The notes under the pieces: model-generated
Told to the model about the DNA's origin: nothing
The model's input: only the letters and a program-made list of their open reading frames with translations
The model's database searches: none
Position numbers and translations under genes: made by a program
Shown: positions 26,819 through 36,555 of the stretch, piece by piece
Numbering within the stretch: position 1 is the first letter of the stretch
Layout of the letters: every line of letters starts with the position of its first letter
Source: Neolewinella persica DSM 23188
Lineage (GTDB): Bacteria > Bacteroidota > Bacteroidia > Chitinophagales > Saprospiraceae
Reading direction: 5' to 3'
Length of the DNA stretch: 64,000 bases
Assembly (NCBI RefSeq): GCF_000373105.1
Contig: NZ_KB890418.1
Location: 10,206 to 74,205 of the forward strand

Positions 26819-29800
26819 AACTACTACGCATCGGTATCCGTAACCTGAATTCTCTGCACGGGGACCAGGAAGTCGACTTCCGCAAGGAGCCGCTGGCTTC
26901 CAGCGGCCTGTACGCCATTGTCGGCCCCACCGGGGCCGGCAAAACCTCGATCCTTGACGCCATCACGCTCGCCCTGTACGGCCGCACCGAACGCGACCGC
27001 TACGGCAACGAAGTGATGAGCCACGGAACGGGAGACTGCTTCGCCGAAGTGGAATTCAGTAATGATCACGGCCGCTACCTCAGCCGATGGGAGCGCCGCA
27101 GGGCGCGCTCCAAACCCGACGGTAAGCTCCAGACCGCCGAACGTTCCTTAAGCGCCTGGAATGAAACAGTTGGTGAATACCAACCAGTAGATAATGCCGA
27201 TGGCCTCCGCGGCGTCAATGAGCGAACGGAAGAAATCCTGGGCCTGGATTACGGTAGGTTCGTCCGTTCGGTCATGCTGACCCAAGGCCAGTTTGCCCGG
27301 TTCCTGGAGTCCGACGTAAGCGAACGCTCCGGCGTGCTGGAGCGGATCACCGGTACGGAGATCTATAGCCAAATTAGTGAGGCGGCGTTCATTCGCCACA
27401 AGGTGGCCAACGACGAATACCTTGCCCTTAAAAACAAGCTGGAGCTACAACCGCCGCTCGCTGCGGAAGACCGCAAGCTCCTGGTAGACAAACTCAAGCA
27501 AGCTGAACAAACCTCCCTGCACCTGCGGCCGCGCCTGAAAAGCAGCCGGGAAGCACTGGAAAGCCACCGCCGGTACGCCGAGCAAACGACGCTGCTGGAA
27601 ACGGAACAAAAGCATGTCGCCATGCTGGAGGCGGAGTGGGAAACCATGACGCCGAAACGTGACGCATTAACTGCTAGTTTACGCCTCCAACCCCTGCGCA
27701 GTCCACTGGCGAAAATGGATGGCCTGAAAAAAAATAAAGCAACAGTTACTACCCAATTGGCTGCCGCTGAAGCTGCGCTGAAAACACTTAAGCCCGAAGT
27801 AACGAGGACGCGTAACGCCGTGGAAACGGCAACGGAAAAACTCGAAAAACACCTTTCGGAACGGCCGTCAAAACTCCAGACTCTGGCGCAAGCAGAAGGC
27901 CTTGAACGGAAGATTGCCGAGCTGCAAGTAGCGGATAATAAAGAGAAAGTTCGCCTGAGCGAGCTACAAAAGGAAGTGGCGGACCTAAGCCTTAAGCAAA
28001 CTACGGCTGAGCATGAACTGGCAACCCTCCGGCAAAAAACGGGGAATGCCGAACCACCGGCGCTGGAAACTGAACTGGCTGAACTTGAAAACCGCCACCC
28101 CGAACTTGACCAACAAGTTAACGTACTTACAGCCTGGGTCAGATACCAGGCTGCCGCCAGTAAACTGGAATTAGCTAAGGCTGCGGAAGATAAGGCCGAT
28201 GTGGCACGAGCAACAGCATTAGGCGACCAGATCGCTGCTGAAAAGGCGCAGCGGAAGGCTGAAGAAACCTTTGCATTACGCGAGAAGGACTTACGCCGAA
28301 AGGAGCAAACCCAAAGCCTGGACCACCTGCGCAGCGCGCTTCCTGAAGGGGAGGCTTGTCCCGTCTGCGGAGCAACAGAACATCCTGCGCTCGTTGATTT
28401 TGAGCCCGTGGAAGACGCCGAGATTGGCCTTGCCCGTCGGGATGTTGAGCAGGCAAAGGAAGTACTGGAACGTGCAAAAGCCAACCTAACGCAAAAAACG
28501 ACGGCAGCACTGAAAGCTGCAAGTGACTTTGCTGCCTCCAAGGCAACGGCTACTGGATGGAGGGAACAAGCTGCCGCGCTTCTTCCGCCCGGAGAGCCGC
28601 CTGCGTTGCCCGACCTTCCCGCCGCGCTCGTTGCTGCCACAGAACAATTGGCCACGGCTACCGGAAGGTTAAAAGTACTGCGCCAACTGCGCGGAGATCT
28701 GCAACGAATGGTTTCAGTTCAGCAATCAATAACCACCTACGTGGCCCAAAAAGCGAAAGCTGCTGCTGACCTGAAGACATTGACGGCCAGCAGCATCGCA
28801 ACGGTGGAAAGCTTGAAGCAACTTCGACTTGAAAAGGTTGGCCTTATCGGCACCCATACCGTACAGGAGTGTCGGGAAATGCTGGCAGCGCATGATAAAA
28901 AAGTGCAGGACCTGGCGGATAGTAGTCGGGCTGAGGCTGAACGTGTTGGTCGACAAAAAACAGCTGCGGTAACTACCCGGGATGCCCGAATGGAAGACCT
29001 GGCAGCGGTGGAGGCACAAGTGGAAGTATTGTCGAAGGAACTCGATGCTTTGGCCGAAAGTCTTGACTTTACCGGCCTCTCCGCGGGATGTAAGGAATTA
29101 CTGCCGCTGGCGGAAGAAGAAGCACTTCGGAAGGAACTGAGCGATAAGGAACAGGCATTGAAGGTTTACCGCGCACGAGTTGAGCAGACGGTAGCACGTC
29201 ACGGCGAATTATCCACCGCAGTAAAAGACTTGCCGCCAGCTGAAAAGCTTAGTGAGCACCTTGCTAAGGACGAGGCTGCTTACGCCGAAAACGAACAGCT
29301 GGTTGGTGCCCTGAAAGGTGAAGTAACCCGGGACGATGAACGTCGCACGGCCGCCAAGTCCATCAGCTTTCAACTCGAAGCGAGCAAGAAAGAACTCAAC
29401 CGCTGGGCGGCACTCAATAACCTCATTGGCCAGAAGGACGGCACCAAATTCCGCCGCTACGCTCAAACACTGACCTTGCAGCGCTTAGTGGAGGCTGGTA
29501 ATTATCACCTCAACTCCATCAGTGGCCGCTATCAGATGCGGCACAAAGCTGCTGCCCGGCTGGATAAGGAGGCGCTCGAACTGGAGATCATTGATACCTT
29601 CCAGAACGACAACCGTCGGCCAACGAGTACGCTCTCCGGCGGAGAGACCTTCATCGTCTCTCTCGCTCTCGCCCTCGGATTATCGGATTTAGCAGCAGGT
29701 AAGCAGGTCATTCAGTCCTTATTCATCGATGAAGGCTTCGGCACCCTGGACGAGAAAATCCTGGATCAGGCAATGACCAGTCTTGAACAGCTTCAGGCAC

Positions 29801-29919
29801 AGGGCAAGACCATCGGGTTGATCAGCCACGTCAAAGAGCTGCGGGAACGCATTCATTGCCAGATTCAGCTGGAGCCGGTAGGGGATGGGTTCAGCGAGAT
29901 TAAAGTAGTGGGCGGATAA
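26815..29919 (+). CDS. sbcC: SbcC, Rad50-type ATPase of the SbcCD complex
   Basis: 1034 residues. Walker A GPTGAGKTS at 37-45, long coiled-coil arms, zinc hook CPVCG at 515-519 in the middle, and C-terminal signature TLSGGETFIVSLALALG with Walker B SLFIDEGFGTLD. It clamps DNA and drives SbcD in ATP-dependent processing of ends and hairpins. Translationally coupled to sbcD by a 4-bp overlap. Residues about 235-241 (LHLRPRL) in the first coiled coil are encoded by an 18/18 match to the dispersed-element core in reverse orientation; prolines there are unusual for a coiled coil. Confidence 0.95.
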   Translation: MKLLRIGIRNLNSLHGDQEVDFRKEPLASSGLYAIVGPTGAGKTSILDAITLALYGRTERDRYGNEVMSHGTGDCFAEVEFSNDHGRYLSRWERRRARSKPDGKLQTAERSLSAWNETVGEYQPVDNADGLRGVNERTEEILGLDYGRFVRSVMLTQGQFARFLESDVSERSGVLERITGTEIYSQISEAAFIRHKVANDEYLALKNKLELQPPLAAEDRKLLVDKLKQAEQTSLHLRPRLKSSREALESHRRYAEQTTLLETEQKHVAMLEAEWETMTPKRDALTASLRLQPLRSPLAKMDGLKKNKATVTTQLAAAEAALKTLKPEVTRTRNAVETATEKLEKHLSERPSKLQTLAQAEGLERKIAELQVADNKEKVRLSELQKEVADLSLKQTTAEHELATLRQKTGNAEPPALETELAELENRHPELDQQVNVLTAWVRYQAAASKLELAKAAEDKADVARATALGDQIAAEKAQRKAEETFALREKDLRRKEQTQSLDHLRSALPEGEACPVCGATEHPALVDFEPVEDAEIGLARRDVEQAKEVLERAKANLTQKTTAALKAASDFAASKATATGWREQAAALLPPGEPPALPDLPAALVAATEQLATATGRLKVLRQLRGDLQRMVSVQQSITTYVAQKAKAAADLKTLTASSIATVESLKQLRLEKVGLIGTHTVQECREMLAAHDKKVQDLADSSRAEAERVGRQKTAAVTTRDARMEDLAAVEAQVEVLSKELDALAESLDFTGLSAGCKELLPLAEEEALRKELSDKEQALKVYRARVEQTVARHGELSTAVKDLPPAEKLSEHLAKDEAAYAENEQLVGALKGEVTRDDERRTAAKSISFQLEASKKELNRWAALNNLIGQKDGTKFRRYAQTLTLQRLVEAGNYHLNSISGRYQMRHKAAARLDKEALELEIIDTFQNDNRRPTSTLSGGETFIVSLALALGLSDLAAGKQVIQSLFIDEGFGTLDEKILDQAMTSLEQLQAQGKTIGLISHVKELRERIHCQIQLEPVGDGFSEIKVVGG
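27518..27535 (-). repeat. NotI-core dispersed element, copy 9, inside sbcC
   Basis: TGCACCTGCGGCCGCGCC, perfect over 18 bases, reverse orientation, read as HLRPR. The flank on the AGGTGCA side also resembles the usual right flank. Confidence 0.8.
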
Positions 29920-29990
29920 AATAGTAAGTGTAGGAAAGTGGGTTGAGCGAAAGCGTTACAATTGCCGAAAGATGAATTGCGATACGGGCG

Positions 29991-30878
29991 TTAAGCGTCA
30001 AACGCCGCCAGCCAATTCAGTACTGCCGTTCGGAATTCTTCGTCAGCTTCACCAAATGCAACGTGTCCTACATCAGGAAGTACCACCAGTTGGGAGTTGG
30101 GTAATAGATTGGCGTATCGCTGTTGGTGCCTGAATGGAATGACCGGATCACGGTCGCCGGCAATTACCAGAACGGGGTGTTGGATCTGACAGATTTCATC
30201 CAGCAGGTTCATGTTTAACAAATACCTGAACCAGGCACGTTGTCCGGCAATTTCATGTTGCTTTACGTCCGGGAAAATGTTGCGAATGGTCGGATCAAGC
30301 TGGGGGTAGTCGAGCAGGCTGCGCCAACTGTGGGCGTAGGCCAGGGTCGCCAGTTTAAAAAAGGCGCGATGGCGTTGCATCATCCAATAGCTCGCATGAA
30401 AGATACCCTTTCGGAAAAAAGTTCCTTTAGCGAAGAACTGCAGGGCTCCTTCGATGCCCTTTGCCCGGCCGGTCATGAAGCCTCCGACGCTGATGATGGA
30501 GGCCACCCGATCGGGGAACTTAGCGGCGTAATTCATGGCGGCGAAGCCGCCGACGGAGTAGCCCACCAAATGAAATTTCCCTTCCGGCACCAGATCGTCT
30601 ACTGCATGTTGAATTATTTCTGCCAGAATATTTTCATCTATGGCCGCAAGGTTTGGTTTGCCGGAATAGGTGCTGGGGTGATGAAGTGGCAGGCTGATGG
30701 AGTGCCAGGATCGTTGGTTCTTAATCTCCGGATACATAGCCGCCTCCCAGAAGTTTACGCTGCCCGTCAGGCCGTGAATCCACACAACCGGCTGTAAATC
30801 AGTAGTCGGGTGCACATGCGCTAAAGTTGCGATCCGATGACCTTGAAATTCCGTGAATTTTAACGTAGCTTTAGTCAT
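29991..30878 (-). CDS. Alpha/beta-hydrolase fold protein
   Basis: 295 residues, cytosolic (no signal peptide). Oxyanion-hole region VVWIHGLTGS, nucleophile elbow GYSVGG (Ser108), acid in VIAGDRDPVIPF and catalytic histidine in DVGHVAFGE complete the triad. The cap region contains FAKGTFFRKGIFHASYWMMQ. Esterase, lipase or C-C hydrolase activity is possible; sequence alone does not decide. Convergent with sbcC across 71 bp and divergent from the hibernation-factor gene. Confidence 0.85.
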   Translation of the reverse strand: MTKATLKFTEFQGHRIATLAHVHPTTDLQPVVWIHGLTGSVNFWEAAMYPEIKNQRSWHSISLPLHHPSTYSGKPNLAAIDENILAEIIQHAVDDLVPEGKFHLVGYSVGGFAAMNYAAKFPDRVASIISVGGFMTGRAKGIEGALQFFAKGTFFRKGIFHASYWMMQRHRAFFKLATLAYAHSWRSLLDYPQLDPTIRNIFPDVKQHEIAGQRAWFRYLLNMNLLDEICQIQHPVLVIAGDRDPVIPFRHQQRYANLLPNSQLVVLPDVGHVAFGEADEEFRTAVLNWLAAFDA

Positions 30879-31052
30879 GTTATCCTGGCGTCGGTAATGT
30901 TTGTCTGGTGAACAAAATGATTAATCAATGATCTCACCTTGCAGCGAACGAAAGTTACCCGCCGGTAGTTTACCAGATAGAATAAAGTGGTAAGGCCAGT
31001 AGTTATACTGCCTGCCAGAATAACCTATTTTCTAACCAAAACCTGATCATAT

Positions 31053-31433
31053 ATGCAGATTACCATTCATAAGTCCGGCGAATTGCTGGAGAGCACTAAG
31101 CAAGTCATCAACGAAAAAGTAAATAAACTAGAAACCTTTTACGATCGCATCGAGCGTGCGGACGTGTACATCAAGGACGGCGATGGCAACACGGCCAACG
31201 GCCATACGGTATCCGTTCGTCTCGCGATTCCCGGAAATGACCTGGTCGCAGAATACAACGACCAGAGCATCAAGCGTGCCATTGCCGAGGTCACCGAAGC
31301 GTTGCGTCGGCAAATCAAGAAGCACAAAGAGAAGAACAACGACCACCATCAGGGAATGACCCAAGCCGCAGCTGTGCTTCCCGTGGAGGATGAGCTCGAC
31401 GAGGACATCGCTGTCTCCGAAGAGCAGCTATAG
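31053..31433 (+). CDS. hpf: Ribosome hibernation-promoting factor, short form
   Basis: 126 residues. MQITIHKSGELLESTKQVIN, then EKVNKLETFYDRIERADVYI and the conserved core VSVRLAIPGNDLVAEY with DQSIKRAIAEVTEALRRQIK give the beta-alpha-beta-beta-beta-alpha fold of the HPF/RaiA (YfiA) family. The short form binds the 30S decoding region in starvation. The C-terminal tail is acidic (DELDEDIAVSEEQL), with no long-form dimerisation domain. Single gene with a strong terminator. Confidence 0.92.
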   Translation: MQITIHKSGELLESTKQVINEKVNKLETFYDRIERADVYIKDGDGNTANGHTVSVRLAIPGNDLVAEYNDQSIKRAIAEVTEALRRQIKKHKEKNNDHHQGMTQAAAVLPVEDELDEDIAVSEEQL

Positions 31434-31456
31434 CAAATTACGGTATCGTAAGGCCA

Positions 31457-31499
31457 GCGGCCCTTTTCCTGATTGTCAGGAGAAGGGCCGCAGTTATTT
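31457..31499 (+). terminator. Rho-independent terminator of hpf
   Basis: Long stem GCGGCCCTTTTCCTGA / TCAGGAGAAGGGCCGC with a 3-nt loop, then AGTTATTTT, 24 bases after the hpf stop. Confidence 0.85.
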
Positions 31500-31538
31500 T
31501 ACGAGCGCTGAATTACCTTAGCGCTAAATTCAACCCTC

Positions 31539-32501
31539 ATGTCCAAAGCGCTACTTGAAACCAATCTTACTTTCGACCCTCCTGCCGACTTTTACCGAGG
31601 TAAAGTCCGGGACGTTTACCGCCGGGGCGATCAGTTGTTGATGGTGGCGAGTGACCGGATTTCGAGCTTTGACCATGTATTGCCGAAGGCGATACCGCAC
31701 AAGGGCCAGATACTTAACCAGACCGCGATTCATTTTTTGGAAGCAACACGGGACATTTGCCCGAACTGGTTGGAGTTGTCTCCTGATCCCAATATCGCCA
31801 TCGGAAAGGCCTGCGACGCGATTCCGGTCGAGATGGTGATTCGTGGCTACGCCGTCGGGCATGCCTGGCGGACGTACGCGAAGGCGGAGCAGGAGGCGGG
31901 GCCGCGGGTGCTGTGTGGGGTGGAGATGCCGGCCGGTATGCGCGAAGCCGATGCTTTTGCTGAGCCGATCATTACCCCGGCCACCAAAGCAGAGGAAGGA
32001 CACGACGAGGACATCAGCCGCGAAGACATTCTGGCTCAAGGCATCGTTGCCCCGGAAGTTTACGCAAAGCTGGAGGACTATACCCGGCGCCTCTTCGCCC
32101 GCGGTACGGCCATGGCCGCCGAACGCGGCCTCATTCTGGTTGATACCAAATACGAATTCGGTCTGCTCAACGGTGAAGTCTACCTCATCGATGAGATTCA
32201 TACCCCCGACTCCAGCCGCTATTTCTATGCCGAGGGGTACGCTGAGCGCCAGGCCGCCGGCGAACGCCAGAAACAACTCTCCAAAGAGTTCGTCCGCGAA
32301 TGGCTGATGGACAACAACTTCCAGGGACTGGAGGGGCAGACGATGCCCGAAATGCCGGAAGACTTCGTCAACCTGGTCACTAACCGCTACGTCGAGCTCT
32401 ACGAAACAATTACCGGGAAGACCTTTGAGCCGGCCGAGACTTCGGATATTGAGGGGCGGATTGCTAAGAATTTGATGGGAACTGGGTGGAGGGTGGTGTA
32501 A
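31539..32501 (+). CDS. purC: Phosphoribosylaminoimidazole-succinocarboxamide synthase
   Basis: 320 residues. Joins CAIR and aspartate (ATP-dependent) to SAICAR in purine synthesis. The SAICAR synthetase fold is clear from [56 protein letters not shown], the signature [12 protein letters not shown] and [18 protein letters not shown]. Length about 320 fits the stand-alone longer form. A TACCTTAG box 23 bases before the ATG may be its promoter. Other purine genes are not in the window. Confidence 0.95.
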   Translation: MSKALLETNLTFDPPADFYRGKVRDVYRRGDQLLMVASDRISSFDHVLPKAIPHKGQILNQTAIHFLEATRDICPNWLELSPDPNIAIGKACDAIPVEMVIRGYAVGHAWRTYAKAEQEAGPRVLCGVEMPAGMREADAFAEPIITPATKAEEGHDEDISREDILAQGIVAPEVYAKLEDYTRRLFARGTAMAAERGLILVDTKYEFGLLNGEVYLIDEIHTPDSSRYFYAEGYAERQAAGERQKQLSKEFVREWLMDNNFQGLEGQTMPEMPEDFVNLVTNRYVELYETITGKTFEPAETSDIEGRIAKNLMGTGWRVV

Positions 32502-32775
32502 CTCCCTTGATTACGCAGCCTTCAGGCTGGCTGGCCAACGAAAATCATCGGCCTGACAGATATTTGGACGAATGAACCAACGAATACAACGAACCAACGA
32601 AAACAACGGGGTGAACCCCGTTGCTACGAGAGACGGACTTCCGGCCCTTTTTTTGCACGGGAATCGGGGGAGCGGTGTGCTGTTTGTTTTTCCCGGCTGA
32701 AGCCGGTGCTGTGATACAAAGCTCTACGAGCTGCTCCGCGAGCGTGTTGTAGGCATAAATTGATTAAGAACTAAT
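32502..32775. repeat. Small palindromes and short repeats after purC
   Basis: Contains CAGCCTTCAGGCTG, a CCAACGAA-type short repeat (about 32570-32605), GGGGTGAACCCC, CCCGGCTGAAGCCGG and CTACGAGCTG-type words. These are short hairpins of the kind scattered through Bacteroidota intergenic DNA. No gene seen. Confidence 0.55.
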
Positions 32776-33129
32776 ATGCCCGAACCCAACCCCATCTATT
32801 TTAAAGACTTGATTGATCCTCGCCGCAGCGTGAGCCTATTCTATTTCAGTCCATTAATGCTCTTTTTTGGAGTGTCGGTTTTGCTGATCTACATCGGTTT
32901 GCCGGCGTTGTTTATTGCTGGTGCAGGGGATGATGACGGCAATCCAGTTCCTGCCGATGCGACGGTTGCATTTGCCCGTATCGGCTATTTGATTTGTGGC
33001 GTCTTATGGTCATACTTTTTCTTGGTAGTATGCATCAACCGCCTCCGGGCAGCTGGTCTTAGCTTATGGTTATTGCTCGTGCCTGGTTATAATCTTTATT
33101 TGCTGTTTACGGCTCCGGACATACCTTAG
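32776..33129 (+). CDS. DUF805-like small membrane protein
   Basis: 117 residues with three hydrophobic segments (LFYFSPLMLFFGVSVLLIYI, ARIGYLICGVLWSYFFLVVC, SLWLLLVPGYNLYLLFT) and the motif INRLRAAGLSLWLLLVPGYN, which resembles the R-x-H/R-D/A-x-G-x-SxW core of DUF805 inner-membrane proteins. The N-terminal IYFKDLIDPRRSVS segment is also in keeping with that group. Function unknown. No visible operon partner. Confidence 0.6.
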   Translation: MPEPNPIYFKDLIDPRRSVSLFYFSPLMLFFGVSVLLIYIGLPALFIAGAGDDDGNPVPADATVAFARIGYLICGVLWSYFFLVVCINRLRAAGLSLWLLLVPGYNLYLLFTAPDIP

Positions 33130-33167
33130 TGCCTGCTAAAGTCCAGCCTAAAGGCTGGGTAACCAAC

Positions 33168-33221
33168 TTTCTTTGCACCCGCGTCCCCGCCCACCTCCGA
33201 AGGACGCAGCGAAGCTAAATC
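33168..33221 (-). repeat. NotI-core dispersed element, copy 10, 54-bp full form
   Basis: Reverse orientation; core TGCACCCGCGTCCCCGCCC at 33174-33192 plus the long arm ACCTCCGAAGGACGCAGCGA to the right. Nearly identical over 54 bp to the copy inside sbcD. Lies between the DUF805-like and FAH genes. Confidence 0.88.
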
Positions 33222-33276
33222 CAACTCCTCCAAAGTGCGGAGCAACTCAGTGACTCACCAACTCAAAAACTCACTA

Positions 33277-33903
33277 ATGAAAATCTTCTGCATAGGCCGC
33301 AACTACGCCGCCCACGCCGCCGAACTAGGTAATAAAGCCCCCGGAAAACCAATGGTTTTCATGAAGCCGCCAACGGCCATTTTGCCGAACAACAAGCCCT
33401 TTTATTATCCTGAATACAGCCAGGACATCCACTTCGAAACGGAGCTGGTCATCCGTATCGCCAAAAACGGCCGGCACATCCAGCCGCAGTTTGCCATGGA
33501 CTACGTCGGGGCCATCGGCCTGGGACTAGACTTAACGGCCCGTGATCTGCAGAACGAGTTAAAAGCCAAAGGTCACCCGTGGGAGATTGCCAAAGGCTTC
33601 GACAATTCCGCCCCACTAAGCAAGGAATTTTTCGACCCTGACCAATTCATCGACCTCAACGACATCGAATTCCGAATGGAGAAAAACGGAGAGGAAGCCC
33701 AACACGGCCACAGTCGTAACATGATCTTCGATCTCACGACCTTGATCTGCTACGTCAGCCAGTTCTTTCGCCTCCAGAAGGGGGACCTGCTGTTTACCGG
33801 TACCCCGGAAGGCGTAGGGCCGATTACGCCAGGTGATGAGCTGGTGGGCTTCCTGATGACCAAGGGAGGGGAGCAGGAGATGTTCCGGACAAGGGTGCGG
33901 TAG
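33277..33903 (+). CDS. Fumarylacetoacetate hydrolase-family protein
   Basis: 208 residues from MKIFCIGRNYAAHAAELG; the frame upstream (MRSNSVTHQ) is short-repeat sequence. FAH/YisK-type beta-fold with metal ligands in DIHFETELVIRI (E-x-E) and GLGLDLTARDLQ, plus GFDNSAPLS and TGTPEGVGPI at the end. Family members act on acylpyruvates, oxaloacetate or homologous 2-oxo acids. Compact size fits acylpyruvase/oxaloacetate decarboxylase-type members. Stands alone. Confidence 0.88.
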   Translation: MKIFCIGRNYAAHAAELGNKAPGKPMVFMKPPTAILPNNKPFYYPEYSQDIHFETELVIRIAKNGRHIQPQFAMDYVGAIGLGLDLTARDLQNELKAKGHPWEIAKGFDNSAPLSKEFFDPDQFIDLNDIEFRMEKNGEEAQHGHSRNMIFDLTTLICYVSQFFRLQKGDLLFTGTPEGVGPITPGDELVGFLMTKGGEQEMFRTRVR

Positions 33904-34022
33904 GCGCTAGTACAACTTTTTAAAAAGTTGGAGTAGTTCTCTAAAACAGCCACCCAACCGACCAAATACCCAACTATTCCACCTTACGGACCATATTGCT
34001 ACCTACTCTCCCTCCTTCCTGT

Positions 34023-34030
34023 TACTTTTG
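34023..34030 (+). promoter_or_regulatory. -7 promoter box of the TonB-receptor gene
   Basis: TACTTTTG followed by CGCC, 25 bases upstream of the ATG; fits TAnnTTTG. The leader would be under 20 nt. Confidence 0.5.
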
Positions 34031-34054
34031 CGCCTTTCAAAGCCCCAGCCTACC

Positions 34055-36385
34055 ATGCGCAATCTGTTGTTCTTAATTTGTTTGTTCCTCTCCGGCCTGC
34101 TCACCGCGCAGTCCGCCATCATTCGGGGTAACGTTTTCGACGAGGAAACCGGCGATCCGATCGCATTTGGTACGGTGCAACTGATTGGACCGAACGGTCT
34201 GAATAAAGGAGAGAATACGGATATCGATGGATTCTACAGTTTTGCCAGCTTGCCCATCGGGGATTTCAAGCTCATTGCAACGTACGTTGGTTACGACAGC
34301 ACCGTCGTCAGCATCAATATCGCGGTAGCAAACGAGATTGAGTACAAGCGGATTAACCTCAAATCTGGTGGTATCAGCCTGGCAACTGTCGACGTAAGTG
34401 CCCGCCGGGAACAGGCCCGCTCCGATGTGGCTGTGTCTAAGGTGACCTTCAGCGCTGAGCAAATTATGAGCCTTCCTGCTACGGGAGGCGAACCAGACAT
34501 CGCCCAGTACCTTACCGTGCTTCCGGGCGTTGTTAGTACCGGAGACCAGGGCGGACAGCTCTACATCAGGGGTGGTAGCCCGGTGCAAAATAAATTGCTG
34601 CTGGATGGTATGACCATCTATAATCCTTTTCATTCCATCGGCCTTTTCTCCGTTTTCGAAACGGAGGCGATACGTTCTGCCGATGTTTACACCGGCGGTT
34701 TCAACGCCGAGTACGGTGGCCGTATTTCCGCCATCGTTGACATCAAAACCCGCGAGGGCGACAAGAAAAACTTCAGTGGTCTTGTCTCCGCCAGTCCCTT
34801 CCAGGCGAAGGTGTTACTGGAAGGCCCGATCAAACCTCTCAATCCGGCCACGGGGAGCAGCATCAGCTTTCTGGTAACTGGTAAGAAAAGCTTGCTTCCT
34901 GAAACCAGTAAGAGCTTATACGAGTACGCTGTACAGGACAACTTCTTCAACCTGAGCGATACTTCGTCCGTCACCGGTGCAGATATTGGTCTTCCTTACA
35001 ACTACCAGGACATCTACGGGAAAATAAGCTTGGTAGGCGGAAACGGTTCTAAGCTGAACATCTTTGGCTTTAATTTTACCGATGATTTTGAGGTGCCCGG
35101 TTTGGCCCGGCTTAACTGGACTAATAACGGTGGTGGTACCAGCTTCAACATTGTACCTCCCAGCAGTAATGTCGTTATTGACGGGGTGATCAGTGCTTCG
35201 GTCTATGACGTGGCGTTGGTGGAGCAATCCGGCGCTCCTCGCAGCAGCCAAGTTTCGAACTACACGGCGCAGCTGACCTTCACCTACTTTGGTGAGAATA
35301 CGGAATTGGCCTACGGTTTCGATTTTAACGGACTTAACACTAAGTTCTCTTTTGTCAACCCGTTGAACGTCACCTTCAATCAGGAGGACTTTACTTCCGA
35401 GTTAAATGGTTTCGTCAAATACAAACGTACGATCGGCAAACTGATTCTGGAACCTGGGTTCCGCGTTCAATATTACGCTTCTCAGAATACCTTCTCTCCT
35501 GAACCTCGTCTGGGACTCAAATTTAACGCCACCTCCAACCTGCGCTTTAAGGCTGCTGGTGGTCTCTATAGCCAAAACCTTATTTCTACCCAGAACGATC
35601 TTGACATTGTTAACTTCTTCAACGGTTATCTGGTGGGGCCCGAACGTGTTATTTTTGAAACTGATGGCGTTACCCCAACTGACAATAATCTCCAGACGGC
35701 CGTTCACGGTATCGTCGGGGTGGAAGTAGACGCAAATGAAAAACTGACCTTTAACCTGGAGGGTTATTACAAAGGCTTCAACCAACTCATCGAGCTGAAC
35801 CGCAACAAAGTACTGTCTTCTGATCCTGATTTCGTTACCCTCGATGGCGTTGCCTATGGCGGTGACATTTCCGCAGAATACCGGAGTGGCCGGATCTTAC
35901 TTGCAGGTAACTATAGCCTGGGCTTCGTTAACCGCACTGACGCCATTGCCGAATACCCGACCAGTTTTGATCGCCGCCACAACGTCAATGCCTACGGCTC
36001 CTACATCTTTGGTGGCGATAATGCCTGGGAATTTGGCTTCCGTTTCAATTTCGGTTCCGCCTTCCCCTTCACGCAGACCATCGGGTTTGTCGAAGAACCA
36101 GACCTGAGTTCCAATCCAGTACTGCCCAATATCCTTACTGGTAACGGCGACCTGGGTGTCTTGCTTAGCCCGGACCGAAACGGCGGTCGCCTCAGCGATT
36201 TCCACCGATTGGACCTTTCCCTGCAGCGCACCATCAATTTCGGAGACAATGCCCGACTGGAAGTAACGGCCAGCGTCACCAACAGCTATAACCGGGAGAA
36301 TATCTTCTACGTAGACCGGATCACTAATGAACGGGTGAATCAGTTGCCGATCCTGCCTAGTTTGGGGGCTACTTTTTACTGGTAG
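34055..36385 (+). CDS. TonB-dependent outer-membrane receptor
   Basis: 776 residues from MRNLLFLICLFLSGLLTAQ, a signal peptide. The CarboxypepD-reg-like domain is at about 20-105 (IRGNVFDEETGDPIAFGTV), the plug at about 120-230 (DIAQYLTVLPGVVSTGDQGG, LYIRGGSPVQNKLLLDGMTI, GGFNAEYGGRISAIVDIKT), then a 22-strand-type barrel ending in the aromatic residue of LGATFYW. Imports a ligand across the outer membrane with TonB-ExbBD energy. No SusD-like partner follows, so polysaccharide uptake is not indicated; the substrate could be a siderophore, peptide or vitamin. Monocistronic. Confidence 0.9.
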   Translation: MRNLLFLICLFLSGLLTAQSAIIRGNVFDEETGDPIAFGTVQLIGPNGLNKGENTDIDGFYSFASLPIGDFKLIATYVGYDSTVVSINIAVANEIEYKRINLKSGGISLATVDVSARREQARSDVAVSKVTFSAEQIMSLPATGGEPDIAQYLTVLPGVVSTGDQGGQLYIRGGSPVQNKLLLDGMTIYNPFHSIGLFSVFETEAIRSADVYTGGFNAEYGGRISAIVDIKTREGDKKNFSGLVSASPFQAKVLLEGPIKPLNPATGSSISFLVTGKKSLLPETSKSLYEYAVQDNFFNLSDTSSVTGADIGLPYNYQDIYGKISLVGGNGSKLNIFGFNFTDDFEVPGLARLNWTNNGGGTSFNIVPPSSNVVIDGVISASVYDVALVEQSGAPRSSQVSNYTAQLTFTYFGENTELAYGFDFNGLNTKFSFVNPLNVTFNQEDFTSELNGFVKYKRTIGKLILEPGFRVQYYASQNTFSPEPRLGLKFNATSNLRFKAAGGLYSQNLISTQNDLDIVNFFNGYLVGPERVIFETDGVTPTDNNLQTAVHGIVGVEVDANEKLTFNLEGYYKGFNQLIELNRNKVLSSDPDFVTLDGVAYGGDISAEYRSGRILLAGNYSLGFVNRTDAIAEYPTSFDRRHNVNAYGSYIFGGDNAWEFGFRFNFGSAFPFTQTIGFVEEPDLSSNPVLPNILTGNGDLGVLLSPDRNGGRLSDFHRLDLSLQRTINFGDNARLEVTASVTNSYNRENIFYVDRITNERVNQLPILPSLGATFYW

Positions 36386-36413
36386 AAGCCTACAGATTTT
36401 CGTTGAAATTCTT

Positions 36414-36449
36414 GCGAGCAGGAGCGGGACTTGCCCCGCCCCTGCTCGC
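36414..36449 (+). repeat. Hairpin after the TonB-receptor gene
   Basis: GCGAGCAGGAGCGGG / CCCGCCCCTGCTCGC with one mismatch and a small loop. No clear T-run. A second smaller hairpin (GCTGACTAGCG / CGCTCAGC) follows at about 36460-36480. It may terminate both convergent genes. Confidence 0.6.
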
Positions 36450-36555
36450 TAACGAAGAGCTGACTAGCGTTCGCTCAGCGACACGCCCAACAAGTTCGAG
36501 GCTGGTACGGGCGGGGCTTGCTCCCACCCGACCAGTTTACGACTAAAAGCTTCCA

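Noticed and set aside
27363-28655. 430-codon serine-rich open frame antisense to sbcC
   Set aside because: Low-complexity Ser/Ala/Arg composition typical of antisense frames in GC-rich coiled-coil genes.
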